This document shows, piece by piece, positions 51,896 through 60,926 of a stretch of 64,000 nucleotides of DNA; the stretch's first letter is position 1; each line of letters begins with the position of its first letter. Source of the stretch: Aeromicrobium flavum (GTDB lineage Bacteria > Actinomycetota > Actinomycetes > Propionibacteriales > Nocardioidaceae); contig NZ_BJZQ01000004.1 of NCBI RefSeq assembly GCF_007992115.1, positions 62,001 through 126,000 on the forward strand, in the 5' to 3' direction. The notes beneath the pieces were generated by a model, which worked only from the letters and a program-made list of their open reading frames with translations, was not told where the DNA came from and made no database searches. The translations under genes and the position numbers were made by a program.

Positions 51896-53203
51896 TCACT
51901 TCCGCTTGGACTTGGCACGGAAGGGCCCCACCAGACGTGGCCCGGACAGCCGTCGCTCGAGTCGCCGCGTCTCGCGGCCGAGCGGTTGTGCAGCATACTC
52001 ACCGAGGATGACACCGGCCGCCAGGGCCAGCGCGACCGCGGTGGCGGTGATGCCCGACGAGATGCCCGAGAGGTTCTCCTCGGCCAGCTGAGCCAGCGAC
52101 CGATAGATCGTCAGGCCCGGCAGCAGCGGCACGATGGCCGGCACCACCATCACGAGTGCCGGCACCCGCAGCCAGCGCGACGCCGGATAGCTGACGACGC
52201 CGATCAGGAACGCCGCGATCCCCGCGCCCCAGGGCCGGTCGAGGCCGTTCTGCACGAGCGCGGAGGACAGCGCGCCGGCCCCCGCCCCGATCAGGGCGAT
52301 CACCGGGCTCGACGACCAGGGCGCGTACGACTGCACGGCGAACCCGGCGGCGGCGATGCCCGCGCCGATCGTGACGAACGGCAGGTGCGACAGGTCGGGC
52401 CAGATCGTGCCGGACCCGAGGTCGACCCCGAGCATCCGGCCGACCATGAGGCCGCCGCTGACGCCCGCCACGATGCCGCCGGTGGCGAGCATGACTTCGA
52501 GCAGGCGCGCCACGGCCGTCAGGTGGTAGCCGGTCAGGGCGTCCTGGATGGCGCCCATCAGGCCCAGCCCCGCCAGCAGCACGACGATGTTGGCGGCGAT
52601 GACCAACGACGGCGGCGCCGGCAGCGAGAGGGCCGCCGCCGAGACCGCGATGAGCGACGCGCACAGCCCGCCCACGACCTGGATGTAGAAGTCGGGGAGC
52701 CGGCGCACCTCCAGCGGCCGCCGGAGCAGCTCGATCGCCACGGCGGCGACGAACGCGGTCAGCGAGACGAAGAGGCCGCCGCCGAGCATGAGCGCGACCC
52801 CGGCGCCGACGAGGCCCGAGGCACCCACCACGACCGAGCGCGGCCGGGCGTGGCCGCTGGTCTGGATCGCGGCGAGCCGCGACCGTGCCTCGTCGAGGTC
52901 GATCTCGTCGTTCAGCAGGTCGCTGACCAGCCGGTCGATGGCGGTGACGTCCTCGAAGTCGGTCTCGCGGCGGACGACGTTGCGACGCAGGAGCAGGGGC
53001 GGCTCGTCGAGCTGTTGGTCGTGGACCATCGTCAGCATGATGTGGGTGACGTCGACGTAGGTGCCGCGCAGGCCGAGGTGCCGGCAGATCGACGACATCG
53101 TCGCCGAGACGTCGGCGGTGCCCGCCCCGTTGGACAGCAGCATCTCGCCCGCCTTCAGCGCGAGGTCCATGATCCGCAGGGTCTGCGGTGCCGAGCTACT
53201 CAT
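51896..53203 (-). CDS. threonine/serine exporter, ThrE family
   Basis: A 435-residue protein. The N-terminal part ('LKAGEMLLSNGAGTADVSATMSSIC', 'LGLRGTYVDVTHIMLTM') is the DUF1212/ThrE domain with a cytosolic hydrolase-like region, and about ten helices follow. The second half (about 290-400, 'IGAGAGALSSALVQNG', 'PALVMVVPAIVPLLPGLTIY') is the DUF3815 part; both are fused as in Corynebacterium ThrE. It probably exports threonine and serine with proton antiport. A basic tail ends the protein. It stands alone. Confidence 0.9.
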   Translation of the reverse strand: MSSSAPQTLRIMDLALKAGEMLLSNGAGTADVSATMSSICRHLGLRGTYVDVTHIMLTMVHDQQLDEPPLLLRRNVVRRETDFEDVTAIDRLVSDLLNDEIDLDEARSRLAAIQTSGHARPRSVVVGASGLVGAGVALMLGGGLFVSLTAFVAAVAIELLRRPLEVRRLPDFYIQVVGGLCASLIAVSAAALSLPAPPSLVIAANIVVLLAGLGLMGAIQDALTGYHLTAVARLLEVMLATGGIVAGVSGGLMVGRMLGVDLGSGTIWPDLSHLPFVTIGAGIAAAGFAVQSYAPWSSSPVIALIGAGAGALSSALVQNGLDRPWGAGIAAFLIGVVSYPASRWLRVPALVMVVPAIVPLLPGLTIYRSLAQLAEENLSGISSGITATAVALALAAGVILGEYAAQPLGRETRRLERRLSGPRLVGPFRAKSKRK

Positions 53204-53284
53204 GGCTCCACCCTGTCGGATGACGCGCGACGGCGGACCGGGCCATGGCCCTGCCCGCCGTCGAGCATCGTCAGACGTCCGCGA

Positions 53285-54352
53285 TCATGCCTTCTTGAGC
53301 ACCCGCTGCACGTACGGCTGGTTCGCGGCGTTCCAGTCCAAGCGGCCCACGTAGAGGTACTTCGGGCCTTCCTTGCGCTTGAAGTTCGGTCGATGACCGT
53401 TCCAGAAGAACCACCAACGTCCCAGCGAGTCGCCGACGGCCTGCGCGTTGCCGCGGCCCAACGTGTTGGTGCCCTTCGGGAACGTCAGGCGCGTGGGCTT
53501 CGTCGACCAACCGCGCCACGGATCGGTGGACTGGCGGTACTGGGTCCAGTACTTCGGCGTGCCGTACCAGCCCCACGACGTGAACAGCGTGAACGTGCCG
53601 CCCCGTTCGACCATCACCGGGTTCTCCTCGATGTACCGGTGGCGCTTGCGAATCAGCTGGACGCTGCGCGGCTTCTGGTTCACGGGGTTCGCGATGACGC
53701 GGTGGGGCGACACCGGGTCGAGGTTGAGCATGCGGGTGGACGTGTCCCACATGATCGTGCCGTTCTTCTTGTAGGAACGCTGGGTCTTGAACAGCAGCAC
53801 CGTCCGGCCGCCCACGACAGCCGGTGTCGCGTCGATCAGGCCGATGCGGCGCTTGCCGCCGACCGGATCCTGTGGCTTGGTCTTCTTGTTGCCGCGCCAG
53901 CAGGCGATCGGCTGGCGCGCGGGCTTGAACGGGCCGCGGTGCGTCTTGGCGGTGCCCGTGCCGATGCACCGGGTCGTGGTGCTGCCGCGCACGAGGGCCG
54001 AGTAGTAGACGACCCACGTCCCGGTCGCGCCGCGGACGATGGAGGGTGCCCAGACACCCCGCTTCTTGGGGTTGGCCCACTTCGGGGCCGGCTTCAGCAG
54101 CCGCTCCTTCGTCGACTTCCACGGACCCCGCGGGTGGGCGGCCGTGCGGATGACCCCGGCCTTGTCCCAGCGCCCGGTGCGCAGCATGACGAAGCCCCCG
54201 CCGGGAACCTCGGCGACGCCCGGGTTCGCCCAGCTCTTCAGGATCGGCTGGTCCGGCGCCGCCTGCGCCGCGGGTGCGACGAGTGCGCCGGTGGCGAGCA
54301 CGGCGAGCGCGGTGGCTCCCGCCGTGGCCACGCGTGTGTACAGATTCCTCAT
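53285..54352 (-). CDS. secreted GH43-like (arabinanase-type) beta-propeller protein
   Basis: A 355-residue protein from ATG 54352. The signal peptide is 'GATALAVLATGALVAPAAQA', cleaved near residue 32. The mature part has five repeats of the GH43/GH62-type propeller: 'WANPGVAEVPGGGFVML', 'GVWAPSIVRGATGTWVVYYS', 'GLIDATPAVVGGRTVLLF', 'RYIEENPVMVERGGTFTLF', 'GNAQAVGDSLGRWWFFW'. The Asp and Glu in 'IDATP' and 'IEENP' fit the catalytic pair of GH43. It likely acts on plant arabinan or xylan, or on cell-wall arabinan. A palindromic operator lies 20 nt upstream. Confidence 0.82.
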   Translation of the reverse strand: MRNLYTRVATAGATALAVLATGALVAPAAQAAPDQPILKSWANPGVAEVPGGGFVMLRTGRWDKAGVIRTAAHPRGPWKSTKERLLKPAPKWANPKKRGVWAPSIVRGATGTWVVYYSALVRGSTTTRCIGTGTAKTHRGPFKPARQPIACWRGNKKTKPQDPVGGKRRIGLIDATPAVVGGRTVLLFKTQRSYKKNGTIMWDTSTRMLNLDPVSPHRVIANPVNQKPRSVQLIRKRHRYIEENPVMVERGGTFTLFTSWGWYGTPKYWTQYRQSTDPWRGWSTKPTRLTFPKGTNTLGRGNAQAVGDSLGRWWFFWNGHRPNFKRKEGPKYLYVGRLDWNAANQPYVQRVLKKA

Positions 54353-54371
54353 GAGTTTCCTTCCCCCGATG

Positions 54372-54391
54372 GATCGACCAGACGGTCGATC
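54372..54391. promoter_or_regulatory. candidate TetR-type operator of the GH43-like gene
   Basis: A perfect inverted repeat GATCGACC-AGAC-GGTCGATC, 19 nt before the ATG. GACC-N4-GGTC cores are common TetR sites; the regulator is not in this window. Confidence 0.6.
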
Positions 54392-54497
54392 GGAGCATAA
54401 CTCCGACGGGGGACACCGCGGCGTTTCCGCGGACGGGCCTGCCCGGGGGTCGTCCGCGTCCTAGGGTGGTCACGCCGACGACGTCCCAGGAGGACCC

Positions 54498-55475
54498 ATG
54501 AGCGAGTGGACCGAGGACATCCTCACGGACCCCTACGAGCGGATGACGCTCGATCTGGGCACCGACCCCGACGGCGAGGGCGCCATCACCGCCACGCTGG
54601 TCCGGCGCCGCTTCGAGGGCGAGCCGCGGGCCGCGATGATCTACGTGCACGGGTTCACCGACTACTTCTTCCAGACCGAGCTGGCCGAGTTCTACGCCGA
54701 CCGCGGCTACGCCTTCTACTCGCTCGACCTGCGCAAGTGCGGCCGGTCGCTGTCCGACGGGCACACGCCGCACTACGTCTCGGACCTGTCGCTGTACGAC
54801 GCGGAGCTCGACCGGGCGCTCAAGATCGTCCGCTCGGAGGTGCCCGACGTGCCGATCGTGCTGTCGGCGCACTCCACCGGCGGGCTGATCCTGCCGCTGT
54901 GGCTCGACCGCATGAACCTCGAGCCCGGCGGCGCGCGCGGCCGCGGCATCGCCGGGCTCGTGCTCAACAGCCCGTGGTTCGACCTCCAGGGCGCGCCGTG
55001 GATGCGCACCATCGGCACCCAGGCGATCCGCGCGTTCTCCAAGGCCAAGCCCCGCACGCCGATGAAGCTGCCGTCGACCGACGCGTACGGCGTGAGCCTG
55101 CACCACGAACACGGTGGCCAGTGGGACTACGACCTGGTGTGGAAGCCGCTGGCCGGGTTCCCCGTGACCTTCGGCTGGATGACGGCCGTGCGCCGGGGGC
55201 ACGCGGCGCTGCACCGCGGGCTCGACATCGGCGTGCCGTCGCTCGTGCTGCGCTCGCACCGCACGTGGTTCAGCCGCAAGCACCACGAGAAGACCGACAC
55301 CTCGGACGCCGTCCTCGACGTGCGCCAGATCGGGCGCTGGGCCGGCTGCCTCGGTGGCGACGTCACCTCGCTGCAGGTCCGCGACGCGCGCCACGACGTC
55401 TACCTGTCGAACGATGAGCCCCGCGCGGAGGCCTACCGGCTCACGGCCGAGTGGCTCGACCGCTGGATCCCATGA
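54498..55475 (+). CDS. alpha/beta hydrolase (serine hydrolase)
   Basis: A 325-residue protein; AGGAGG lies 6 nt before ATG 54498. 'MIYVHGFTDYFFQTELAEFY' gives the oxyanion loop, the nucleophile Ser is in 'VLSAHSTGGLILPLW' (H-S-T-G in place of G-x-S-x-G), and 'LQVRDARHDVYLSNDEPRAE' holds the catalytic His. It is related to monoacylglycerol lipase/S33 proteins with a helical lid. The substrate is unknown. A palindromic repeat follows. Confidence 0.85.
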   Translation: MSEWTEDILTDPYERMTLDLGTDPDGEGAITATLVRRRFEGEPRAAMIYVHGFTDYFFQTELAEFYADRGYAFYSLDLRKCGRSLSDGHTPHYVSDLSLYDAELDRALKIVRSEVPDVPIVLSAHSTGGLILPLWLDRMNLEPGGARGRGIAGLVLNSPWFDLQGAPWMRTIGTQAIRAFSKAKPRTPMKLPSTDAYGVSLHHEHGGQWDYDLVWKPLAGFPVTFGWMTAVRRGHAALHRGLDIGVPSLVLRSHRTWFSRKHHEKTDTSDAVLDVRQIGRWAGCLGGDVTSLQVRDARHDVYLSNDEPRAEAYRLTAEWLDRWIP

Positions 55476-55509
55476 GCCGTCTCTGGGACGGTCGAGACCG
55501 CGCCCCCAG

Positions 55510-55572
55510 CCACTTTTGGTCCCGGATCCACGTGGATCCGGCGGGCCGACGTGCATCCGGGACCAAAAGTGG
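55510..55572. repeat. dispersed palindromic repeat, copy D (CCACTTTTGG family)
   Basis: Arms 55,510-55,533 and 55,549-55,572 (24 nt, one mismatch). Here GGTCC/GGACC replaces the GGAAC/GTTCC of other copies in both arms, a compensatory change. It lies between two plus-strand genes and reaches the ribosome site of the second. Confidence 0.9.
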
Positions 55573-55587
55573 AAAGGGGGCTGCCGG

Positions 55588-56178
55588 ATGAGCCGCACGA
55601 TCGGGTTCGACCTCGACATGACGCTGATCGACTCGCGGCCGGGGATCCGCGCCGTGTACGAGGAGCTGTCGCGGCAGACCGGCGTGTTCATCGACGCCGA
55701 GCTGGCCGTGTCGCGGCTGGGCCCGCCGCTGACCTGGGAGCTGCAGCACTGGTTCCCCACCGACGTCGTCCCGGAGATGTTCACGCGGTACCGCGCCATG
55801 TACCAGGAGATCGCGGTCCCCCGCGTGCTGGCGATGCCCGGTGCCGCCGAGGTCCTCGCCGCCGCGCAGGAGCTGGGGCGCGCCATCGTCATCACGGCCA
55901 AGAACGCCTCCAACGCCGAGCACCACCTCGCCCACTTGGCCCTGCCCCATGACGCGGTGATCGGCGATGCGTGGCGCGAGCAGAAGTCCGAGGTCCTGAT
56001 GCACCACGGTGCCGACACCTACGTCGGCGACCACGTGCACGACATGGACGCGGCCCGGATCGCCCGGGTGACGGGCATCGGCGTCACCACCGGACCGTGC
56101 TCGGCGGACGAGCTCAGCGAGGCCGGCGCAGACCACGTCGTGCCCGATCTCGACGCGGTACGCGCTCTCCTGCGCTGA
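55588..56178 (+). CDS. HAD family hydrolase (phosphatase)
   Basis: A 196-residue protein from ATG 55588; the GGAAAGGGGG upstream overlaps the palindromic repeat. HAD motif I is 'IGFDLDMTLIDS' (D-x-D), motif II 'AIVITAKNASNAEHH', motif III Lys in 'REQKSEVL', motif IV 'YVGDHVHDMDAARIA'. A helical cap of about 70 residues follows motif I, as in phosphoglycolate phosphatase-like enzymes. The substrate is unknown. dnaX starts 41 nt later. Confidence 0.9.
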   Translation: MSRTIGFDLDMTLIDSRPGIRAVYEELSRQTGVFIDAELAVSRLGPPLTWELQHWFPTDVVPEMFTRYRAMYQEIAVPRVLAMPGAAEVLAAAQELGRAIVITAKNASNAEHHLAHLALPHDAVIGDAWREQKSEVLMHHGADTYVGDHVHDMDAARIARVTGIGVTTGPCSADELSEAGADHVVPDLDAVRALLR

Positions 56179-56219
56179 GGGTCGGACCGCTGTCAGGACG
56201 GGCGTCTAGGGTGGTCCTC

Positions 56220-58193
56220 GTGGACGCACCCCTGGCCCTGTATCGGCGCTACCGACCCGAGACGTTCGCCGAGGTCATCGGTCAGGATCACGTGACCGCG
56301 CCGTTGCGTCACGCCCTGGCCAACAACCGGGTCAACCACGCGTACCTCTTCAGCGGCCCGCGCGGCTGCGGCAAGACCACCAGCGCCCGGATCCTGGCGC
56401 GCGCGCTCAACTGCGAGAAGGCGCCGATCTCCGACCCGTGCGGCGAGTGCCAGAGCTGTCGCGACCTGGCGCGCGGCGGGCCCGGCAGCATCGACGTCAT
56501 CGAGATCGACGCGGCCAGCCACGGCGGCGTCGACGACGCCCGCGACCTGCGCGAGCGCGCGTTCTTCGCGCCCGTCAGCAGCCGCTACAAGGTCTACATC
56601 ATCGACGAGGCCCACATGGTCTCCCCGCAGGGCTTCAACGCCCTGCTGAAGCTGGTCGAGGAACCGCCGCCGCACCTGAAGTTCATCTTCGCCACGACCG
56701 AGCCCGACAAGGTCATCGGCACGATCCGCTCGCGCACGCACCACTACCCCTTCCGGCTGGTGCCGCCCAAGCTGCTCAGCGACTACATGCTCCAGCTGTG
56801 CCGCAGCGAGGACGTCGGCCTCGAGGCCACGGCCCTGCCGCTGGTCGTGCGGGCCGGCGGTGGCTCCGTGCGTGACTCGCTCAGCGTGCTCGACCAGTTG
56901 CTCGCCGGCTCCGGTCCCGACGGCATCACGTACGACCTCGCGGTCCAGCTGCTGGGGTACACGCCCGACTCGCTGCTCGACGAAGCGGTCGAGGCGTTCG
57001 CCGCCAGCGACGCGGCCACCGTCTTCGGGGTCGTCGACAAGGTGATCGAGTCCGGCCAGGACCCCCGCCGCTTCGCCGAGGACCTGCTGCAGCGCTTCCG
57101 CGACCTGGTGATCCTCAAGGCCGTGCCCACCGCCGCCGAGACGGGCCTGCTCGAGACGCCGGCCGACCGCACGGCGGTCCTCATGCGGCAGGTCGCGGGC
57201 TTCGAGCCCACCGAGCTCACCCGCGCCGCCGACCTCGTCAGCACCGCCCTCACCGAGTTCCGGGGGGCCACGGCGCCGCGCCTGATGCTCGAGCTGATGT
57301 GCGCCCGGATCCTCGTGCCCGGTGCCGACAACTCCGTCGAGGGGTTCCACGCCCGGCTCGATCGGCTGGAGCGTCGCCTCTCCGGCGCCGCCCCGGCGCC
57401 CGAGACGGTGGCCGCGCCCCCTGCTGCGCCGGCACCGACGCCCGCGGCGGCTCCCGCGCCCCAGCCGACGCCGCAGCCTGCGCCGGCACCGTCCGCTCCC
57501 GCCGCCACCGAGGACGAGCCCAGTGGCTGGGGATCGACGCCCGAAGCGCCGGAGCCCGAGGCGGCCACGCCGACCCCCGAGCCCGTCGAGCCGGCACAGC
57601 CCGCCGCGGTCGCGCCGACTCCCGAGCCCCAGGCGGCCCCCGCACCCTCGCCCGAGCCCGCGGCCGCCCCCGGCGCCCTCACCACGGCCGACGTCCGGCG
57701 GATGTGGCCGCAGGTCCTCGAGCGCGTCCAGCAGCTGCGCCGCTTCACCTGGGTCATGCTCAGCCAGAACGCCCAGGTCGCCGCGCTCGACGGCTCCACG
57801 CTGACCCTCGCGCTGGTGAACACCGGGGCCCGCGACTCGTTCACCAAGAGCGGGTCCGACCAGATCGTCCAGCAGGCGCTGTCCGACGTCATGGCCGTCC
57901 AGTGGCGCATCGAGGCGATCGTCGATCCCTCCGCCACGCCCGCCGGCACCACCGCCACGTCGGCTCCGGCCGCCACTCCGGCCCCGGCACCCGCCGCGCC
58001 CACCGAGTCGCGCGTGCCCGAGTCGGTCCGCGAGGCGCTGCGCCAGGGCCCGGTCCCCATCACCCGGGTCGACCCCGACGCGGGCGTCGACCCCGACGAC
58101 CCCGTCGTCGACGACGGCTCGCAGGACGCGGAGGCGCTCCTGGCCGAGCACCTGGGGGCCGAGGTCATTGACGAGACTCCCCACGGGCGCTGA
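56220..58193 (+). CDS. dnaX: DNA polymerase III subunits gamma and tau
   Basis: A 657-residue clamp loader from GTG 56220 ('VDAPLALYRRYRPETFAEVIG'). Walker A 'FSGPRGCGKTTSARILA' is near residue 45, the zinc cysteines in 'CGECQSC', the Walker B 'VYIIDEAHMVS', and sensor 1 'IFATTEPDKV'. Residues ~395-490 are a Pro/Ala linker, and the tau-type C-terminus ('VRRMWPQVLERVQQLRRFTWVML') should bind polymerase alpha. It loads the sliding clamp at replication. The next gene starts inside its last 26 nt. Confidence 0.97.
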   Translation: MDAPLALYRRYRPETFAEVIGQDHVTAPLRHALANNRVNHAYLFSGPRGCGKTTSARILARALNCEKAPISDPCGECQSCRDLARGGPGSIDVIEIDAASHGGVDDARDLRERAFFAPVSSRYKVYIIDEAHMVSPQGFNALLKLVEEPPPHLKFIFATTEPDKVIGTIRSRTHHYPFRLVPPKLLSDYMLQLCRSEDVGLEATALPLVVRAGGGSVRDSLSVLDQLLAGSGPDGITYDLAVQLLGYTPDSLLDEAVEAFAASDAATVFGVVDKVIESGQDPRRFAEDLLQRFRDLVILKAVPTAAETGLLETPADRTAVLMRQVAGFEPTELTRAADLVSTALTEFRGATAPRLMLELMCARILVPGADNSVEGFHARLDRLERRLSGAAPAPETVAAPPAAPAPTPAAAPAPQPTPQPAPAPSAPAATEDEPSGWGSTPEAPEPEAATPTPEPVEPAQPAAVAPTPEPQAAPAPSPEPAAAPGALTTADVRRMWPQVLERVQQLRRFTWVMLSQNAQVAALDGSTLTLALVNTGARDSFTKSGSDQIVQQALSDVMAVQWRIEAIVDPSATPAGTTATSAPAATPAPAPAAPTESRVPESVREALRQGPVPITRVDPDAGVDPDDPVVDDGSQDAEALLAEHLGAEVIDETPHGR

Positions 58194-60840
58194 GCCGACG
58201 CGCGCGCCCGTCCGACGACGGCTCGCGCTCGACGCCTCACCCACGGAGGTCCTGCGCCGCCTGCGGGGCCGCGACCGCCTCGTCGCGCTGATCGGCGCGT
58301 GGCACCAGGGCGAGGCCCTGATCGCGTGTGAGCCCACCCGCCTGCTCGACGCGTGGGACGAGGTCGACCTGCCCCGGCACAGCGGTGACGGGTTCGGCGG
58401 CGGGTGGATCGGCGCGTGGGGGTACCGCCTCGGCCGGTACGTCGAGGACCTGCCCGACGGGCCACCTCGTCCCGTCCCCCAGCCCGACCACCGCGTCGGC
58501 TTCTACGACCTCGTGCTGCGCCGCGTGCGGGGCACGTGGTGGCTGGAGTCGACCGGCGAGCCCGACCCGTTGCGCGTGACCGAACTCCTCGACGCCGTCT
58601 CCCGCCCGGTCGCTCCCGAGCCGTTCTCCACCGGCACCTTCGCGATGACTCCGTCGCCGGCCCTGCACCGCGAGGCCGTCCGCCGGGCCCTCGACCACAT
58701 CGCCGCGGGCGACATCTTCCAGGTCAACCTGTGCGCTCGCCTCGAGACCGAGTTCACGGGCGACCCCCTCGACGCGTTCTGCGCGGGCGTCGACCAGCTG
58801 GCACCGGCCTACGCCGCCTTCGTCTCCTCGCCCGAGGGCGCGCTCGCCAGCTTCTCACCCGAGCTGTTCCTGCGGCGCACCGGCGACGAGGTCCTGGCCT
58901 CTCCCATCAAGGGCACGGCCCCGCTCACGGCCGACCCGCTCGAGTTGGAGGCGTCGGCGAAGAACCGCGCCGAGAACGTCATGATCGTCGACCTCATGCG
59001 CAACGACCTGGGTCGCGTCGCGGTGCCGGGGTCCGTCCGGGTGCCGGCCCTGAACCGGCTCGAGCGGCACAGCGTGTGGCACCTGGTCTCGGACGTCGTG
59101 GCCCACCTCCCCACGGGGGTGGGCGACGGCGACCTGCTGCGCGCCACCTTCCCGCCCGGCTCCGTCACGGGCGCACCCAAGGTGCGCGCGATGGAGATCA
59201 TCGCCGACCTCGAGGCCACCGGGCGTGAGGCCTACACCGGTGCGATCGGGCACGTCAGTGCGACGGCCGGCCTCGAGCTCAACGTCGTGATCCGCACCTT
59301 CGAGTTCGCCCCGCAGACCGACGGCACCTCCCGCGTGTGGCTCGGCGTGGGCGGCGGGATCGTGGCCGACTCCGACCCCGACGACGAGTACGCCGAGTGC
59401 CTCCACAAGGCGCGGCCGCTGGTCGAGGCGATCGGCGGACGCCTGGACCTGGAGTCCCCTCGCCGCTCCCCGCTGGCCCTCGCGGAGCCCTCGGAGGGCG
59501 ACGCGGTCCGGCCCGTCGACCTCGGCCGCGGGATCTTCGAGACGGTGCTCGTGCTCGACGACCGCGCCGTCGACCTCGACGCGCACCTCGCCCGCCTCGA
59601 CGCCGGCGTCCGGGCCGTCCACGGCACCACGGTGCGGGCCGGCCTCGAGGAGGCGGTGCGTCGTCAGGTCGCCGGACTGTCCGGGCGACACCGTCTGCGC
59701 ATCGACGCGGCGCCGCACGACGGCGACGTGCGGATCTCGATGACCGTCACCAAGGCCGGTCCCGCCGAGGCCTCGTGGTCACTCGTCCCTCGCCTCGTCC
59801 CGTCCGGCCTGGGTCCGCACAAGTGGGCCGACCGCGACCGGGTGCCCGTCGTACCCGGCCACGAGCCGCTCATCATCGACACCGACGGCTCGGTGCTGGA
59901 GACCGCCCGCGCCAACCTCTTCGCGGTGCTCGACGACGGTCTGCACACCCCCGCTCTCGACGGTCGCCTGCTGCCCGGCACGGTGCGGGCGCGCGTCATC
60001 GAGGTCGCCGGTGCGCTCGGCCTGCCCGTCCTGCAGCACCGGATGACCACGGCCCTGCTGGCCGAGGCCACCGAGGTCTTCGCCACCAACGCGCTGCGCG
60101 GCATCGTGCCGGTCACCTCCTGCGAGGGCGTCGGCCGCTGGTCGCCCGGCCCCGTCACCGCCCGCCTCACCGAGGCCTACCGCGGTGCCCTGCGGGGCGA
60201 CGGATCCTTCGACCTCCGGGTCACCCCCACGACCCCGAGGTCGAAGGATCCGTCCCCGTCGGCGCGGGCCCGGGTGCTGTTCATCGACAACTACGACTCG
60301 TTCGTGTTCAACCTCGTGCAGTACGCGCGCGAGCTGGGGGCCGAGGCCGAGGTGGTGCGCAACGACGAGACCTCCGTCGATGAGCTGCTGCGCGGCGACT
60401 TCACGCACGTCGTCGTCTCGCCGGGGCCCGGCACGCCCGCCGAGGCCGGGATCAGCGCTGAGGTCGTCCGCCGGTTCACCACCCCGCTGCTCGGCGTCTG
60501 CCTGGGCCATCAGGTGATCGGCGAGGTCTTCGGCGCCCGCGTCGTCCGCGCCGACCGGGTCGTGCACGGCAAGTCCTCGCTCGTGCACCACGACGGCCTC
60601 GGCGTCTTCGCGGGGCTGCCGTCACCGATGACGTGCGCCCGCTACCACTCCCTCGTGGTCGAGGACGTGCGCGAGCCGCTGGTCGTCACCGCGCGCACCG
60701 GATCCGGCGTCGTCATGGGCCTGCGCCACCGCGACCAGCCCATCGAGGGCGTGCAGATGCACCCGGAGTCGATCCTCACGTCCCACGGCCACGACCTGGT
60801 CGCCGCCTTCCTGCGCCGGAGCGGATCACGCATCGTCTGA
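58168..60840 (+). CDS. pabBCA: trifunctional aminodeoxychorismate synthase/lyase PabB-PabC-PabA
   Basis: An 890-residue fusion, probably starting at TTG 58168 inside dnaX. PabB (about 1-425) has 'FSPELFLRRTGDEVLASPIKGT' and 'VMIVDLMRNDLGRVAVPGSV'. PabC, the PLP lyase (about 440-675), starts 'DLGRGIFETVLVLDDRAVDL' and carries its PLP Lys in 'GLGPHKWADRDR'. PabA (about 697-890) has the nucleophile Cys778 in 'LLGVCLGHQVIG' and His-Glu in 'VQMHPESILTSHG'. All steps from chorismate and glutamine to 4-aminobenzoate (folate) are thus on one chain. PabA is at the C-terminus, unlike Streptomyces PabA-PabB. The linker 677-696 is encoded by a palindrome. Confidence 0.92.
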   Translation: MTRLPTGAEPTRAPVRRRLALDASPTEVLRRLRGRDRLVALIGAWHQGEALIACEPTRLLDAWDEVDLPRHSGDGFGGGWIGAWGYRLGRYVEDLPDGPPRPVPQPDHRVGFYDLVLRRVRGTWWLESTGEPDPLRVTELLDAVSRPVAPEPFSTGTFAMTPSPALHREAVRRALDHIAAGDIFQVNLCARLETEFTGDPLDAFCAGVDQLAPAYAAFVSSPEGALASFSPELFLRRTGDEVLASPIKGTAPLTADPLELEASAKNRAENVMIVDLMRNDLGRVAVPGSVRVPALNRLERHSVWHLVSDVVAHLPTGVGDGDLLRATFPPGSVTGAPKVRAMEIIADLEATGREAYTGAIGHVSATAGLELNVVIRTFEFAPQTDGTSRVWLGVGGGIVADSDPDDEYAECLHKARPLVEAIGGRLDLESPRRSPLALAEPSEGDAVRPVDLGRGIFETVLVLDDRAVDLDAHLARLDAGVRAVHGTTVRAGLEEAVRRQVAGLSGRHRLRIDAAPHDGDVRISMTVTKAGPAEASWSLVPRLVPSGLGPHKWADRDRVPVVPGHEPLIIDTDGSVLETARANLFAVLDDGLHTPALDGRLLPGTVRARVIEVAGALGLPVLQHRMTTALLAEATEVFATNALRGIVPVTSCEGVGRWSPGPVTARLTEAYRGALRGDGSFDLRVTPTTPRSKDPSPSARARVLFIDNYDSFVFNLVQYARELGAEAEVVRNDETSVDELLRGDFTHVVVSPGPGTPAEAGISAEVVRRFTTPLLGVCLGHQVIGEVFGARVVRADRVVHGKSSLVHHDGLGVFAGLPSPMTCARYHSLVVEDVREPLVVTARTGSGVVMGLRHRDQPIEGVQMHPESILTSHGHDLVAAFLRRSGSRIV
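60199..60254. repeat. palindrome inside the PabC-PabA linker
   Basis: A perfect 18-bp inverted repeat (60,199-60,216 with 60,237-60,254) around a 20-nt loop, in frame within the fusion gene. It encodes residues ~677-696. Size and position suggest a former intergenic element captured in the fusion. Confidence 0.85.
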
Positions 60841-60868
60841 GACGATGGAGGCACGGCCCCAAGCAGGC

Positions 60869-60912
60869 CGCCGGACGAGTGGAGTCGTACCCGGATCGCG
60901 ACAAGACGGCCA
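60869..60912 (+). ncRNA. guanidine-III riboswitch (ykkC-III)
   Basis: The sequence CCGGACGAG (60,871), GTCGTACCCGG (60,884) and ACAAGACGGC (60,901) in order matches the short guanidine-III consensus, with CCGGACGAG...CCGG and ACAAGACGGC forming its pseudoknot. It ends 14 nt before the ATG of a SugE-like exporter, near the GAGGAG ribosome site, so guanidinium probably frees translation. Confidence 0.85.
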
Positions 60913-60926
60913 CCGAGGAGTGCGTC

